Part shown: one piece after another, positions 19,245 through 27,211 of the stretch
How the letters are laid out: each line of letters opens with the position of its first letter
How positions within the stretch are numbered: position 1 is the stretch's first letter
Origin: Geothermobacter hydrogeniphilus
Lineage (GTDB): Bacteria; Desulfobacterota; Desulfuromonadia; Desulfuromonadales; Geothermobacteraceae
Assembly: GCF_002093115.1 (NCBI RefSeq)
Contig: NZ_NAAD01000020.1
Coordinates: forward strand, 1-58,471
Length of the DNA: 58,471 bases
Reading direction: 5' to 3'
Made by a program: the position numbers and the translations under genes
Notes under the pieces: generated by a model
Told to the model about the DNA's origin: nothing
Seen by the model: the letters and a program-made list of their open reading frames with translations, nothing else
The model's database searches: none

Positions 19245-19326
19245 GGCAGAATCCGGAAGTGAGGGGTCAGAAGGTTCTCCCTGCTGACTCCTGACTCCTG
19301 CATTCTGTCTTGCCAAGGAGAACCCC

Positions 19327-20160
19327 ATGTCCGAAGCAGCTGTCAAAAGTGACGAAAAACCGGTTGAGAAGGAGATCGTTCTCTCGGTCAACAATATCGA
19401 GGTGGTCTACGACGAGGTTATCCTGGTGCTGCGCGGCATCAGTCTCGACGTGCCGAAAGGTGAGCTGGTGACCCTGCTCGGGCCGAACGGCGCCGGCAAA
19501 TCGACCACTCTGAAGGCGATTTCCGGGTTGCTGAAGACCGAGGACGGCGAAGTGACCCGCGGCACGATCGAGTTCAAGGGCGAGAGCATTGCCAACAGTT
19601 CCCCTGACGAGATCGTCCGCAAGGGGATCTTCCAGGTCATGGAGGGACGGCGCATCATCGAGGATATGACCGTCATCGAGAACCTGCGCCTCGGTGCCTA
19701 CACCCGGCGCGACAAGGGGATCAAGGATGACATTGAAAAGGTCTTTCATTACTTCCCGCGGCTCAAGGAGCGGACCGGCATGGCCGGCTATCTCTCCGGC
19801 GGCGAACAGCAGATGCTGGCCATCGGCCGGGCGATCATGGCGCGGCCGGAAATGATCCTGCTCGACGAACCGTCCATGGGCCTGTCGCCGCTGCTGGTCA
19901 AGGAGGTGTTCGGCATCATCCGCAATATCAACAAAGAGCAGGGCATCACCATGCTGCTGGTCGAACAGAATGCCAACATGGCCCTGCACAGCGCCAATTA
20001 CGGCTATGTCATGGAATCGGGCAAGATCGTTCTCGACGGTACCGGCGAAGAGCTGCTCAACAACGAGGATATGAAGGAGTTCTACCTCGCCGGCGGTGAG
20101 TCGGAGCGCAAGTCGTTCAAGAATCTGAAGTCATACAAACGCAGAAAACGGTGGATGTAA
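19327..20160 (+). CDS. livF: Branched-chain-type ABC transporter ATP-binding protein LivF
   Basis: The 277-aa ATPase has Walker A GPNGAGKST, signature LSGGEQQMLAIGRA and Walker B MILLDEPSMGLSP. It is longer than typical LivF (about 235 aa) because of an 18-residue charged N-terminus and a basic C-terminal tail (SYKRRKRWM). It partners LivG as the second ATPase. AAGGAG lies before the ATG at 19327. Confidence 0.92.
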   Translation: MSEAAVKSDEKPVEKEIVLSVNNIEVVYDEVILVLRGISLDVPKGELVTLLGPNGAGKSTTLKAISGLLKTEDGEVTRGTIEFKGESIANSSPDEIVRKGIFQVMEGRRIIEDMTVIENLRLGAYTRRDKGIKDDIEKVFHYFPRLKERTGMAGYLSGGEQQMLAIGRAIMARPEMILLDEPSMGLSPLLVKEVFGIIRNINKEQGITMLLVEQNANMALHSANYGYVMESGKIVLDGTGEELLNNEDMKEFYLAGGESERKSFKNLKSYKRRKRWM

Positions 20161-20240
20161 AAGCTTATTGCCGTCAGGGCGCAAAGATGCCAAGAGAAGC
20201 TTGGGGTTTCAGATTTAACCTTGGATGGTCGGGTTTGCCG

Positions 20241-20287
20241 TTCTTGGTGCTCTTGGTGTCTTGAGCGAGCAACGCGAGCGGGCGGCC
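20241..20287. repeat. CTTGGTG-type heptad repeat
   Basis: TTCTTGGTGCTCTTGGTG is followed by TCTTGAGCGAGCAACGCGAG. The same word combination recurs, in either orientation, at 21574-21607, 21796-21833 and 58257-58350. These are dispersed intergenic repeats of unknown role. Confidence 0.6.
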
Positions 20288-20310
20288 TGAAGAATTTCAA
20301 TGGAGATCTC

Positions 20311-21546
20311 ATGTCCGACTACTACGACAACCTCGAAACCCGTACCTCCGAACAGCGCGAAGCCGACCTGTTCGCCTGCCTGGCCGACCAGATCGACCAC
20401 GCCAAGAGCAGTGCCCCGGCTTTCGCCGAGACCCTGCATGGGATTGACGGCCGGGAGGTGACCGACCGCGCGGCGCTGGCGAAGCTGCCGCTGCTGCGCA
20501 AGACGGAGCTGATCGAGCGTCAGCAGGGGCAGCCGGTCTTCGGCGGGCTGACCGGGGTTGAACCGCCGGAGTTGTGCCAGATCTTCGCTTCCCCGGGGCC
20601 GATCTTCGAGCCCGGCTCGACCCGTCCCGATTTCTGGCGCTTTGCCCGCGCCCTGTATGCCGCCGGGTTCCGTTCCGGCGACATCATTCACAACTGTTTC
20701 TCCTATCACTTCACTCCGGCCGGGATGATGTTCGAATCCGGCGCCAGGGCGCTCGGCTGTGCCACGGTACCGGCCGGGGTCGGCCAGACCGAGCTGCAGG
20801 TGCAGGTGATGGGTCACGTCCGGCCGCGCGGCTATGTCGGCACGCCGTCCTTTCTGAAGCTGATTCTCGACAAGGCGGACGAACTTGGCAGCGACCTGTC
20901 GTGCCTGGAGACGGCGCTGGTTTCCGGTGAGTACCTGCCGCCGAGCCTGCGTGAGGGGATGGCGCAGCGCGGCATCAGTGTCCGCCAGTGCTACGCCACC
21001 GCCGATCTCGGTCTGATCGCCTACGAGTCGGAGGCGCTGGAAGGGATGATCGTCGATGAGGGTATTGTTCTCGAAATCGTCCGCCCCGGCAGCGGTGACC
21101 CGGTACCGGAAGGGGAGGTTGGCGAGGTGGTGGTGACCAGCCTTAACCCCGACTATCCGCTGATCCGTTTCGCCACCGGTGATCTCTCCGCCATCCTGCC
21201 GGGACCCAGCCCCTGCGGCCGCACCAACCTGCGGATCAAGGGCTGGCTGGGGCGGGCCGACCAGACCACCAAGGTGCGCGGCATGTTCGTGCATCCGCAG
21301 CAGGTCGACGCCATCCTCAAGCGCCATCCGGAAATCGGCCGCGGTCGACTGGTGGTGACCCGACAGAACGATCAGGACCACATGCTGTTGCGGATTGAAT
21401 CCGCCGTTGCCGCGGATGGACTGGCATCCGCCCTGCGCGACTCGATCCGCGAGCTGACCAAGCTGCGCGGCGAGGTCGAATTCGTCGCCCCCGGCAGCCT
21501 GCCTAATGACGGCAAGGTGATCGACGATCAGCGGGAGATTGAATAG
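20311..21546 (+). CDS. Phenylacetate-CoA ligase family protein (PaaK-like)
   Basis: The 411-aa AMP-forming ligase belongs to the PaaK-type branch. Blocks such as DIIHNCFSYHFTPAGMMFE and YATADLGLIAYES, and a short C-terminal domain ending in KLRGEVEFV, fit aryl-acetate/benzoate-type CoA ligases. The ATG at 20311 follows GGAGATCTC; the upstream in-frame frame lies in the heptad repeat. Its place after livF suggests activation of an aromatic or small carboxylic acid brought in by the transporter. Exact substrate unknown. Confidence 0.85.
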   Translation: MSDYYDNLETRTSEQREADLFACLADQIDHAKSSAPAFAETLHGIDGREVTDRAALAKLPLLRKTELIERQQGQPVFGGLTGVEPPELCQIFASPGPIFEPGSTRPDFWRFARALYAAGFRSGDIIHNCFSYHFTPAGMMFESGARALGCATVPAGVGQTELQVQVMGHVRPRGYVGTPSFLKLILDKADELGSDLSCLETALVSGEYLPPSLREGMAQRGISVRQCYATADLGLIAYESEALEGMIVDEGIVLEIVRPGSGDPVPEGEVGEVVVTSLNPDYPLIRFATGDLSAILPGPSPCGRTNLRIKGWLGRADQTTKVRGMFVHPQQVDAILKRHPEIGRGRLVVTRQNDQDHMLLRIESAVAADGLASALRDSIRELTKLRGEVEFVAPGSLPNDGKVIDDQREIE

Positions 21547-21858
21547 GAAAGACTGACATACTGCAGATCAGCCACCCGCTCGCTTGGCTCGCTCAAGGCA
21601 CCAAGGAGTCTGTTGACTATCCATGGACTGGCTGCAAATCCGTCTGATTGGCCCATATTTCAGCTCCTTTTCGATCAATAGCTACGGCTATTGCCCTCAA
21701 ATGAGCCAAAATCTGACCTCAATCAGACATATTTTCGCTTCAGCCCCGATAGTCCGACAGACTCCAAGGACACCAGGAAATTCTTTGATTTTATTGTTGC
21801 CTTTCTTGGTGCTCTTGGTGCCTTGGTGGCCCAGTGCTTTTCTCTTGAAGGAGATCCC
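21547..21858. other. Gene-free gap filled with dispersed repeats
   Basis: The gap contains CTTGGTG-type words at 21574-21607 and 21796-21833. It also has a small inverted repeat CAATAGC-TACG-GCTATTG at 21675-21692. The latter resembles CATAGC-TACG-GCTATG at 8-23, with a changed but still paired stem. No gene was recognised. Confidence 0.5.
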
Positions 21859-22416
21859 ATGTCCACCCAGACCGAAACCACCATCGAACCTCTCGACGAA
21901 GGTGTTCAGCTGCTCAACCGGCTCAGCAAAGAGGAGCTGATCGCCATTATCATCGACGACGCCAAGAACTGGCTGGCTCATGACGGGCTCTGGTTCCAGG
22001 CGATCGAGAAGACCCACGGCATGGAGGTGGCGATCGAGGCTGACCGGGCCGCCTGGGAGAAATTCACCGTCATCGAAGCCAAACGGATCATGGCGCGGCT
22101 CGGGATCGAGCCGGGCGGCGGCATTCCGGCACTGCTCGAATGCCTCAAGCATCGTCTCTACGCGCGGCTCAACCTGCAGCAGGCGATCGAGGTCAGCGAC
22201 AGCCGCGCGGTGTTCCGCATGGTCGACTGCCGGGTGCAGTCGGCGCGCAAGCGCCGGGGGCTGGATGACTTCCCCTGCAAATCGGTGGGAATCGTCGAGT
22301 ACAGCGAGTTCGCCCGTACCGTCGATCCGCGGATCCAGACCCGCTGCCTCTCCTGTCCGCCCGATGCCCACCCGGAAGAGTTCTGGTGCGCCTGGGAGTT
22401 CTCTCTTGAATCCTGA
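21859..22416 (+). CDS. DUF6125-like protein of unknown function
   Basis: This is a 185-aa soluble protein with no signal peptide or membrane helix. I believe it belongs to the DUF6125 family, related to the thiazoline-carboxylate hydrolase superfamily, but this rests on recall of KNWLAHDGLWFQAIEK and WEKFTVIEAKRIMARLG. Four cysteines cluster in the C-terminal third (DFPCKSVGIVEYSEF, RCLSCPPDAHPEEFWCAWEF), suggesting a metal or catalytic site. AAGGAG precedes the ATG at 21859. It lies between the PaaK-like ligase and the CoA transferase, so a role in acyl-CoA chemistry is possible but unproven. Confidence 0.7.
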   Translation: MSTQTETTIEPLDEGVQLLNRLSKEELIAIIIDDAKNWLAHDGLWFQAIEKTHGMEVAIEADRAAWEKFTVIEAKRIMARLGIEPGGGIPALLECLKHRLYARLNLQQAIEVSDSRAVFRMVDCRVQSARKRRGLDDFPCKSVGIVEYSEFARTVDPRIQTRCLSCPPDAHPEEFWCAWEFSLES

Positions 22417-22431
22417 AAGCCTGGCGGCCTG

Positions 22432-23547
22432 ATGCTTTCTGATTGTCTCACCGGGATCCGGGTTCTCGATCTCAGCCAGTACCTGCCCGGCCCCTTCGCC
22501 ACCCAGTTGCTTGGAGATCTCGGCGCCGAGGTGCTGAAGGTCGAGCCGCCGGCCGGGGATCCGATGCGGTCCTTCATCCTCGCCGACGGTGACGGGGTTT
22601 CTCCCTTCTACAAGCAGGTCAATGCCGGCAAGGCGGTGGTCGAACTCGATCTCAAGACGCCGCAGGGGCGGGAGTCCCTGACCGAACTGGTGCGGGTTGC
22701 CGACGTGCTGCTGGAATCCTACCGGCCGGGCGTGCTGGAGCGCCTCGGCTTCGGGCGTGAGCGTCTTGAACAGCTCAACTCTTCCCTGATCCATTGCGCC
22801 CTTTCAGGCTTCGGTCAGAGCGGGCCCTGCCGCGAGCGGGCCGGGCACGATCTGACCTATCTCGCCATGAGCGGCATGCTCAGCCTGACCGGCACCGAGC
22901 AGACGCCGGTTATTCCCTTTCCACCGATCTGTGATTACGCCGCCGGCAAGCAGGCGGCCACCACCATTCTCGCTGCCCTGCTGCGTCGCGGGCGGACCAG
23001 TCGCGGGGCCTTCATCGATGTCAGCCTGTTCGAGATGGCTCTTTCCTGGCAGTCCTTCGGTCTGACCGCCGCGGGCCGTCCCGGCGAGGCCTTCGGCCGC
23101 GGCCGGGATCTGCTCACCGGCGGCGCCGCCTGTTACAATATCTATCGTACCGCCGATGATCGTTTCGTGGCCCTGGGAGCGATCGAGGAGAAATTCTGGC
23201 AGAGATTCTGTGAAACGGTCGAACGACCGGAGTGGATCGGTCGCCAGCAGCAGCCGTTGCCGCAGACCGGGCTGATCGGTGAGGTCGCCGCCCTGTTCGC
23301 CGGCGAGAGGCTGGCACATTGGCGGTCAATGTTCGCCGAGGTCGACTGCTGCTTCGAGCCGGTGCTCGAACAGCACGAGGTTCCCGGCCACCCTCATGTC
23401 CGGCAGCGGGGACTGGTGCAGACCCATCCGCGGGAACGGCGCACCGAAGCCCTCTTCCCCGCCTGGGTCGACGGCCGGCCGCCGCAGCCGCGCCGTCCCC
23501 TGGAGCAGGTGACGGCGGCCGAGGCGCTGAGGTTATGGGGTGGATAG
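22432..23547 (+). CDS. Family III CoA transferase / 2-methylacyl-CoA racemase-like
   Basis: The 371-aa CaiB/BaiF-fold protein opens with LTGIRVLDLSQYLPGPFATQLLGDLGAEVLKVE. The block AGHDLTYLAMSGMLSLTG followed by PPICDYAAGK places a His and an Asp where alpha-methylacyl-CoA racemase has its catalytic pair. A racemase acting on 2-methyl-branched CoA esters therefore fits as well as CoA transfer. It starts 15 nt after the DUF6125-like gene and ends the Liv cluster. Racemisation of branched acyl-CoA would fit with IcmF at the other end of the regulon, but that link is inference. Confidence 0.85.
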   Translation: MLSDCLTGIRVLDLSQYLPGPFATQLLGDLGAEVLKVEPPAGDPMRSFILADGDGVSPFYKQVNAGKAVVELDLKTPQGRESLTELVRVADVLLESYRPGVLERLGFGRERLEQLNSSLIHCALSGFGQSGPCRERAGHDLTYLAMSGMLSLTGTEQTPVIPFPPICDYAAGKQAATTILAALLRRGRTSRGAFIDVSLFEMALSWQSFGLTAAGRPGEAFGRGRDLLTGGAACYNIYRTADDRFVALGAIEEKFWQRFCETVERPEWIGRQQQPLPQTGLIGEVAALFAGERLAHWRSMFAEVDCCFEPVLEQHEVPGHPHVRQRGLVQTHPRERRTEALFPAWVDGRPPQPRRPLEQVTAAEALRLWGG

Positions 23548-23591
23548 TGGGTGGCAGGATGAGTGAACTCTACCTGCACAGATAAGCATAA

Positions 23592-23695
23592 GCGGGCTCA
23601 GATTTTCCATTTTCAGGGCCGCATGAACCCATCCCCGGGGCTTGCCTGTCGCCATCCGGGCGACAGACACCCTGCCAATGGAAAATCTGACCCGC
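23592..23695. repeat. 104-nt palindromic element between convergent genes
   Basis: The outer arms 23592-23611 and 23677-23695 are complementary with a single bulged base (GCGGGTCAGATTTTCCATT type). An inner CAGGG/CCCTG pair and a nested hairpin CTGTCGCC/GGGCGACAG lie between. The Y-shaped fold sits between convergent genes, as REP/BIME-like elements and bidirectional terminators often do. Confidence 0.7.
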
Positions 23696-23733
23696 CCGAC
23701 ACAGGGGCAAGAGAGAAAGGTTTTCAGCCTCCC

Positions 23734-24438
23734 TCACCTCCGGTTGCCCATGATGCGGAGCAGCATGAGAAACAGGTTGATGAAGTCGAGGTAGAGGCGC
23801 AGTGCGCCGATGATGGCGGCTTTCTTGCGGCCCTCCTCGTTGGCGAAACCGGCCTCGCCGATCTGCTTGATCTTCTGGGTGTCGTAGGCGGTGAGGCCGA
23901 CGAAGACGAAAACGCCGATGTAGCTGACCAGCCAGTAGATCATCGTACTCTGTAGGAAGATGTTGACCACCGAGGCGATGAGAACTCCGATCAGCCCCAT
24001 GAAGAAGAAACTCCCCCAGCCGGTCAGGTCGCGGCGGGTGGTGTAGCCGTAGATGCTCATGGCGGCAAAGGTGCCGGAGGCGATGAAGAAGGTGCTGGCG
24101 ATGGAACTGCTGGTGTAGACCAGGAAGATCGAGGCGAAGGTCACCCCGCTGAGGGCCGAGTAGAACAGGAACATCAGGGTGGCTGTTGTTGAACTGATCC
24201 GGTTGATGGCGGCGGAGAGGGCGATGACCAGGCCCAGTTCACCGAAGATCAGGGCATAAAAAACCATTCTGTTGCCGAAAATCAGTTTCAGCAGTTCCTC
24301 GCTGGACAGGGTCACCATGGCCGCCAGGGCGGTCAGGGCCAGACCGGCGGTCATCCAGGCGTAGACCGTGGGCAGAAAGCTGGTGGTGGAGCTGACGGTC
24401 GGGGTTGCGGTGATGGTGGTCGGTTTCTGATTCAGCAT
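23734..24438 (-). CDS. Bax inhibitor-1/YccA family membrane protein
   Basis: The 234-aa protein has a hydrophilic N-terminus (MLNQKPTTITATPTVSS) and about seven hydrophobic helices. The C-terminal block GLTAYDTQKIK is diagnostic of the BI-1/YccA/YbhL family. Family members are calcium-leak channels or regulators of membrane proteolysis; the role here is unknown. GGAGAATGAACG precedes the ATG. It is divergent from the crotonase gene. Confidence 0.9.
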   Translation of the reverse strand: MLNQKPTTITATPTVSSTTSFLPTVYAWMTAGLALTALAAMVTLSSEELLKLIFGNRMVFYALIFGELGLVIALSAAINRISSTTATLMFLFYSALSGVTFASIFLVYTSSSIASTFFIASGTFAAMSIYGYTTRRDLTGWGSFFFMGLIGVLIASVVNIFLQSTMIYWLVSYIGVFVFVGLTAYDTQKIKQIGEAGFANEEGRKKAAIIGALRLYLDFINLFLMLLRIMGNRR

Positions 24439-24488
24439 CGTTCATTCTCCATGGGCTACGGGTAAACGCTGCAAATACCATAGCCCAT

Positions 24489-24517
24489 TTGGCTCCGGGC
24501 AACAACTCTGCTAAGCT
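24489..24517 (+). promoter_or_regulatory. Possible sigma-70 promoter for the crotonase gene
   Basis: TTGGCT (24489-24494), 17 nt, then TAAGCT (24512-24517) lie 36 nt before the crotonase ATG. The match to consensus is moderate. Confidence 0.35.
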
Positions 24518-24553
24518 GGGATTCGTCGAATTTTCGACCCGGAGAAGGAACCG

Positions 24554-25369
24554 ATGATTGAACTGCCGCAATTGACTGATGCGCGACTGACCCTGCGGGA
24601 TCGCGTCGCCGAATTGACTTTCATTCGCGACGATGTCCGCAATGCCCTGACCGGCACCGACCTGGTGACGGATATCGTGACCACCCTTGACTGGGCCAAC
24701 CGTACCCCCGAGGTTTCGGTGCTGATTCTGACCGGTGCCGGGTCGGCCTTTTCCGCCGGCGGCAACATCAAGCAGATGCGCGACCGCGAGGGGATCTTTT
24801 CCGGCTCGGCCCTGCAGATCCAGGATCAATACCGGCGCGGGATTCAGCAGCTGCCGCTGGCGATGCAGAAAGCGGAGATTCCCCTCATTGCCGCGGTCAA
24901 CGGGCCGGCCATCGGGGCCGGCATGGATCTCGCCTGCATGTGCGATCTGCGAATCGGTACGCCGAAAACCCTGCTCGGCGAGACCTTCCTCAATCTCGGC
25001 ATCGTCCCCGGCGACGGCGGTGCCTGGTTCCTGCCGCGGATCGTCGGTGCCCAGCGGGCCGCCGAGCTGATTTTCAGCGGCCGGCTGATCAAGGCGGAGG
25101 AGGCCCGGGAACTGGGGCTGCTGCTTGAGGTGGTCGATGAGCAGCAGCTGCTGCCGCGAGCCAGGGAGATGGCGGTCCGCATAGCCGCCCAGCCGCCGCA
25201 GGCGCTGCGGCTGAGCAAACGGCTGCTGAAGCTCGGCCAGACGATGGCTCTGCCGGAATTTCTCGATCTCTGCGCGACCTTCCAGGCCATGGCTCATCAG
25301 ACCGATGATCACATCGAAGCGGTCAATGCCTTTCTGCAAAAGCGGCCGCCTGAGTTCGGCGGGCACTGA
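24554..25369 (+). CDS. Crotonase/enoyl-CoA hydratase family protein
   Basis: The 271-aa crotonase-fold protein has the oxyanion-hole segment FSAGGNIKQM and the second loop NGPAIGAGMDLACMCD. Aligned by eye to classical enoyl-CoA hydratase, the first catalytic Glu (GGGCEL) is Asp (GAGMDL). The second (GQPEILLG) is Phe (GETFLNLG), although a Glu lies two positions earlier. Hydration of simple enoyl-CoA is therefore uncertain; isomerase, hydrolase or lyase activity is possible. GGAGAAGG precedes the ATG. It is followed by an aminotransferase on the same strand. Confidence 0.85.
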   Translation: MIELPQLTDARLTLRDRVAELTFIRDDVRNALTGTDLVTDIVTTLDWANRTPEVSVLILTGAGSAFSAGGNIKQMRDREGIFSGSALQIQDQYRRGIQQLPLAMQKAEIPLIAAVNGPAIGAGMDLACMCDLRIGTPKTLLGETFLNLGIVPGDGGAWFLPRIVGAQRAAELIFSGRLIKAEEARELGLLLEVVDEQQLLPRAREMAVRIAAQPPQALRLSKRLLKLGQTMALPEFLDLCATFQAMAHQTDDHIEAVNAFLQKRPPEFGGH

Positions 25370-25461
25370 GGCGGGTTGTCCATGGTTTTCGACGAATTTT
25401 CCCGAACCCGCGGCCGGATGAGTTTGACATCCACGCCAGTTATCGTTTTCGCGAGGGGCTC

Positions 25462-26334
25462 ATGGGCCAGGTCTTTCTGAACGGACAGTTTGTCGACAGC
25501 GACAGAGCGAAAATCTCGGTTTTTGACCAGGGATTTCTCTACGGCGACGGCATCTACGAGAGTTTCCGTTCCATCGGAGCGCATCTCTACCAGTTCCCCC
25601 TCTATTACCAGCGGCTCCAGCAGTCCGCGGAAGCCCTGGGTTATGAGCTTCCCTACAGCCGCCCGCAACTGGAAGAGATTCTGCTTGAGCTGCGTCGCCG
25701 CAACCGGCTGACCGACGCCTACTACCGGATCACCATCACCCGCGGTCCGGGGCAGGTCGGTTTTCAGCGCGAGTTGACGGGGGATCTGACCTGCCTGATC
25801 ATCGCCCGTGAGTTCAAGGGGTTCGACGAAACGCATTACCGCGACGGGATTGCCCTGCGGGTTGCCGAAACCCGCCGCAACGCTCCAGAGGCGATCAATC
25901 CGAAGATCAAGTCGATCAGCAATCTCAACAGCCTGCTCGGCAAGCTGGAGGCCCGGGCCGCTGGCGCTTTTGAAGTGATCATGCTCAACAACCGGGAGCA
26001 GATCTGCGAAGGCGCGGCGTCGAACATTTTCTGGACCCGGGACCGTTGGGTTTTTACCCCCTCGGTCGCGACCGGGCTGCTCCCCGGGGTGACCCGCTCG
26101 ACCATCATCCGGCTGTGCGAGGAAGAGCTTGACCTGCGGGTGATCCGCGGCGAATACCGGCTGCAGGACCTGAAATTTTCCGACGAGGTCTTCATCACCT
26201 CCACCTCGCTGGAGGTGATGCCGGTGGTCAGGGTCGATGACTTCATGATCAACCAGGGCCGGGTCGGTCCCATCGCCCGGCGTCTGCGGAACGTGCTTCA
26301 CCTGGATATGGGCAAGACGGCGGTATCATCCTGA
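25462..26334 (+). CDS. Class IV aminotransferase (BCAT / D-amino acid type)
   Basis: This is a 290-aa fold-type IV PLP enzyme. The opening VFLNGQFVDSDRAKISVFDQG followed by YGDGIYES is typical. The PLP lysine is expected in NPKIKSISNLNSLLG; the cofactor Glu is in EGAASNIFW, with TGLLPGVTR following. It transfers amino groups between amino acids and 2-oxoacids. Branched-chain (IlvE-like), D-alanine and aminodeoxychorismate-lyase branches cannot be separated by eye. Nearby 2-oxoacid oxidoreductase genes make amino acid deamination to a 2-oxoacid the likely role. Confidence 0.87.
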   Translation: MGQVFLNGQFVDSDRAKISVFDQGFLYGDGIYESFRSIGAHLYQFPLYYQRLQQSAEALGYELPYSRPQLEEILLELRRRNRLTDAYYRITITRGPGQVGFQRELTGDLTCLIIAREFKGFDETHYRDGIALRVAETRRNAPEAINPKIKSISNLNSLLGKLEARAAGAFEVIMLNNREQICEGAASNIFWTRDRWVFTPSVATGLLPGVTRSTIIRLCEEELDLRVIRGEYRLQDLKFSDEVFITSTSLEVMPVVRVDDFMINQGRVGPIARRLRNVLHLDMGKTAVSS

Positions 26335-26336
26335 AC

Positions 26337-26361
26337 CCTGACCGTGTTTCACGGTTTCAGG
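26337..26361 (+). terminator. Hairpin after the aminotransferase gene
   Basis: CCTGACCGTG-TTT-CACGGTTTCAGG forms a stem just after the stop, with no T-run. It lies 23 nt before the XRE-cupin start and may be a weak terminator or processing site. Confidence 0.35.
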
Positions 26362-26384
26362 AACATTGCACAAGGAGGCAAACG

Positions 26385-26975
26385 ATGTCTGAGCAACAAG
26401 GCGCTATCGGTGAAAAAATCAGGAAACTGCGAACCCGGCAGGGGATGTCGATTGCCGATGTCGCCTCGAAAACCGATCTCCCGGAAAATACCCTGAACGC
26501 CATTGAAGAGGGTTCTGTCACGCCTCCCCTGGGGTATATCGTCAGCCTGGCCAATGTCCTCAAGGTCTCGGTCGGGGATCTGTTCGGTGACAGTGGCGAT
26601 TCCCCTTTCTGCATTGTCCGCAGTGACGACCGTAAAATGGTGACCCGTTTTGATTCCAGCGGCGGGTCCAGTGCCGGATACAGTTACCAGTCCCTCGGCT
26701 ACAAGAAACAGAACCGTCACATGGAACCGTTTCTGGTAACCCTCACCCCCGACGAGAGCTTCAAGCCGGAACCGAACCGGCATGTCGGCGAGGAGATTCT
26801 GTTCGTTCTCGAAGGACAGGTCGAGGTCAGCCTCTCCGGCCACACCGATATTCTCAATCCCGGCGATTCGATCTACTATGATTCGACATTGCCGCATGTC
26901 GTTTCCTGTCATGGCAGCGAGCCGGCGACTTTGTTTGCGGTGATATACGCCCGAGAAGAGATGCTTATTTTTTAG
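26385..26975 (+). CDS. XRE-cupin transcriptional regulator (paralog 1)
   Basis: The 196-aa protein joins an N-terminal helix-turn-helix (residues about 10-65, IRKLRTRQGMSIADVASKT) to a C-terminal cupin (about 110-190, HVGEEILFVLEGQVEVSL and LNPGDSIYYDSTLPHVV). The linker carries the motif RHMEPFLVTL, shared with two paralogs at 33860 and 34573. Such proteins repress or activate nearby operons in response to a small ligand bound in the cupin. GGAGG precedes the ATG. Its target is probably in this catabolic region. Confidence 0.88.
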   Translation: MSEQQGAIGEKIRKLRTRQGMSIADVASKTDLPENTLNAIEEGSVTPPLGYIVSLANVLKVSVGDLFGDSGDSPFCIVRSDDRKMVTRFDSSGGSSAGYSYQSLGYKKQNRHMEPFLVTLTPDESFKPEPNRHVGEEILFVLEGQVEVSLSGHTDILNPGDSIYYDSTLPHVVSCHGSEPATLFAVIYAREEMLIF

Positions 26976-26976
26976 T

Positions 26977-27190
26977 GGGGGCGGCTGAAATGCCGTCATC
27001 TGCTTCGTTGGCCAACGCCTTCGTCACTGCGACGTAGCTGGCGCTACGCCTCATTCCTCAGGCGCTGGCCGCCTTGCATCTAACGACATTTGAGCCACCT
27101 TGGAACTTTTCGTGGGGGGGCGGCTGAAAAGCACCCATCTGCTGCGTTGCTCGCGCCTTTCGTTGCTGCTGCGTAGCTCCGCTCTTCACG
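26977..27190. repeat. Repeat R3, two tandem copies
   Basis: A first copy (about 26977-27110) begins GGGGGCGGCTGAAATGCC directly after a stop codon and contains CGACGTAGCTGGCGCTACG and CCTCATTCCTC. A partial second copy follows from 27113 (GGGGGGGCGGCTGAAAAGCA). A third copy is at 33524-33653. They contain pairing potential and lie just after stop codons. Confidence 0.6.
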
Positions 27191-27211
27191 GATTCGGGTT
27201 TTGAGGTTGTC

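Noticed and set aside
20241-20287. Heptad CTTGGTG repeats as a CRISPR array or tandem-repeat gene
   Set aside because: There is no constant repeat-spacer structure and no cas gene; similar words are scattered across several intergenic gaps.
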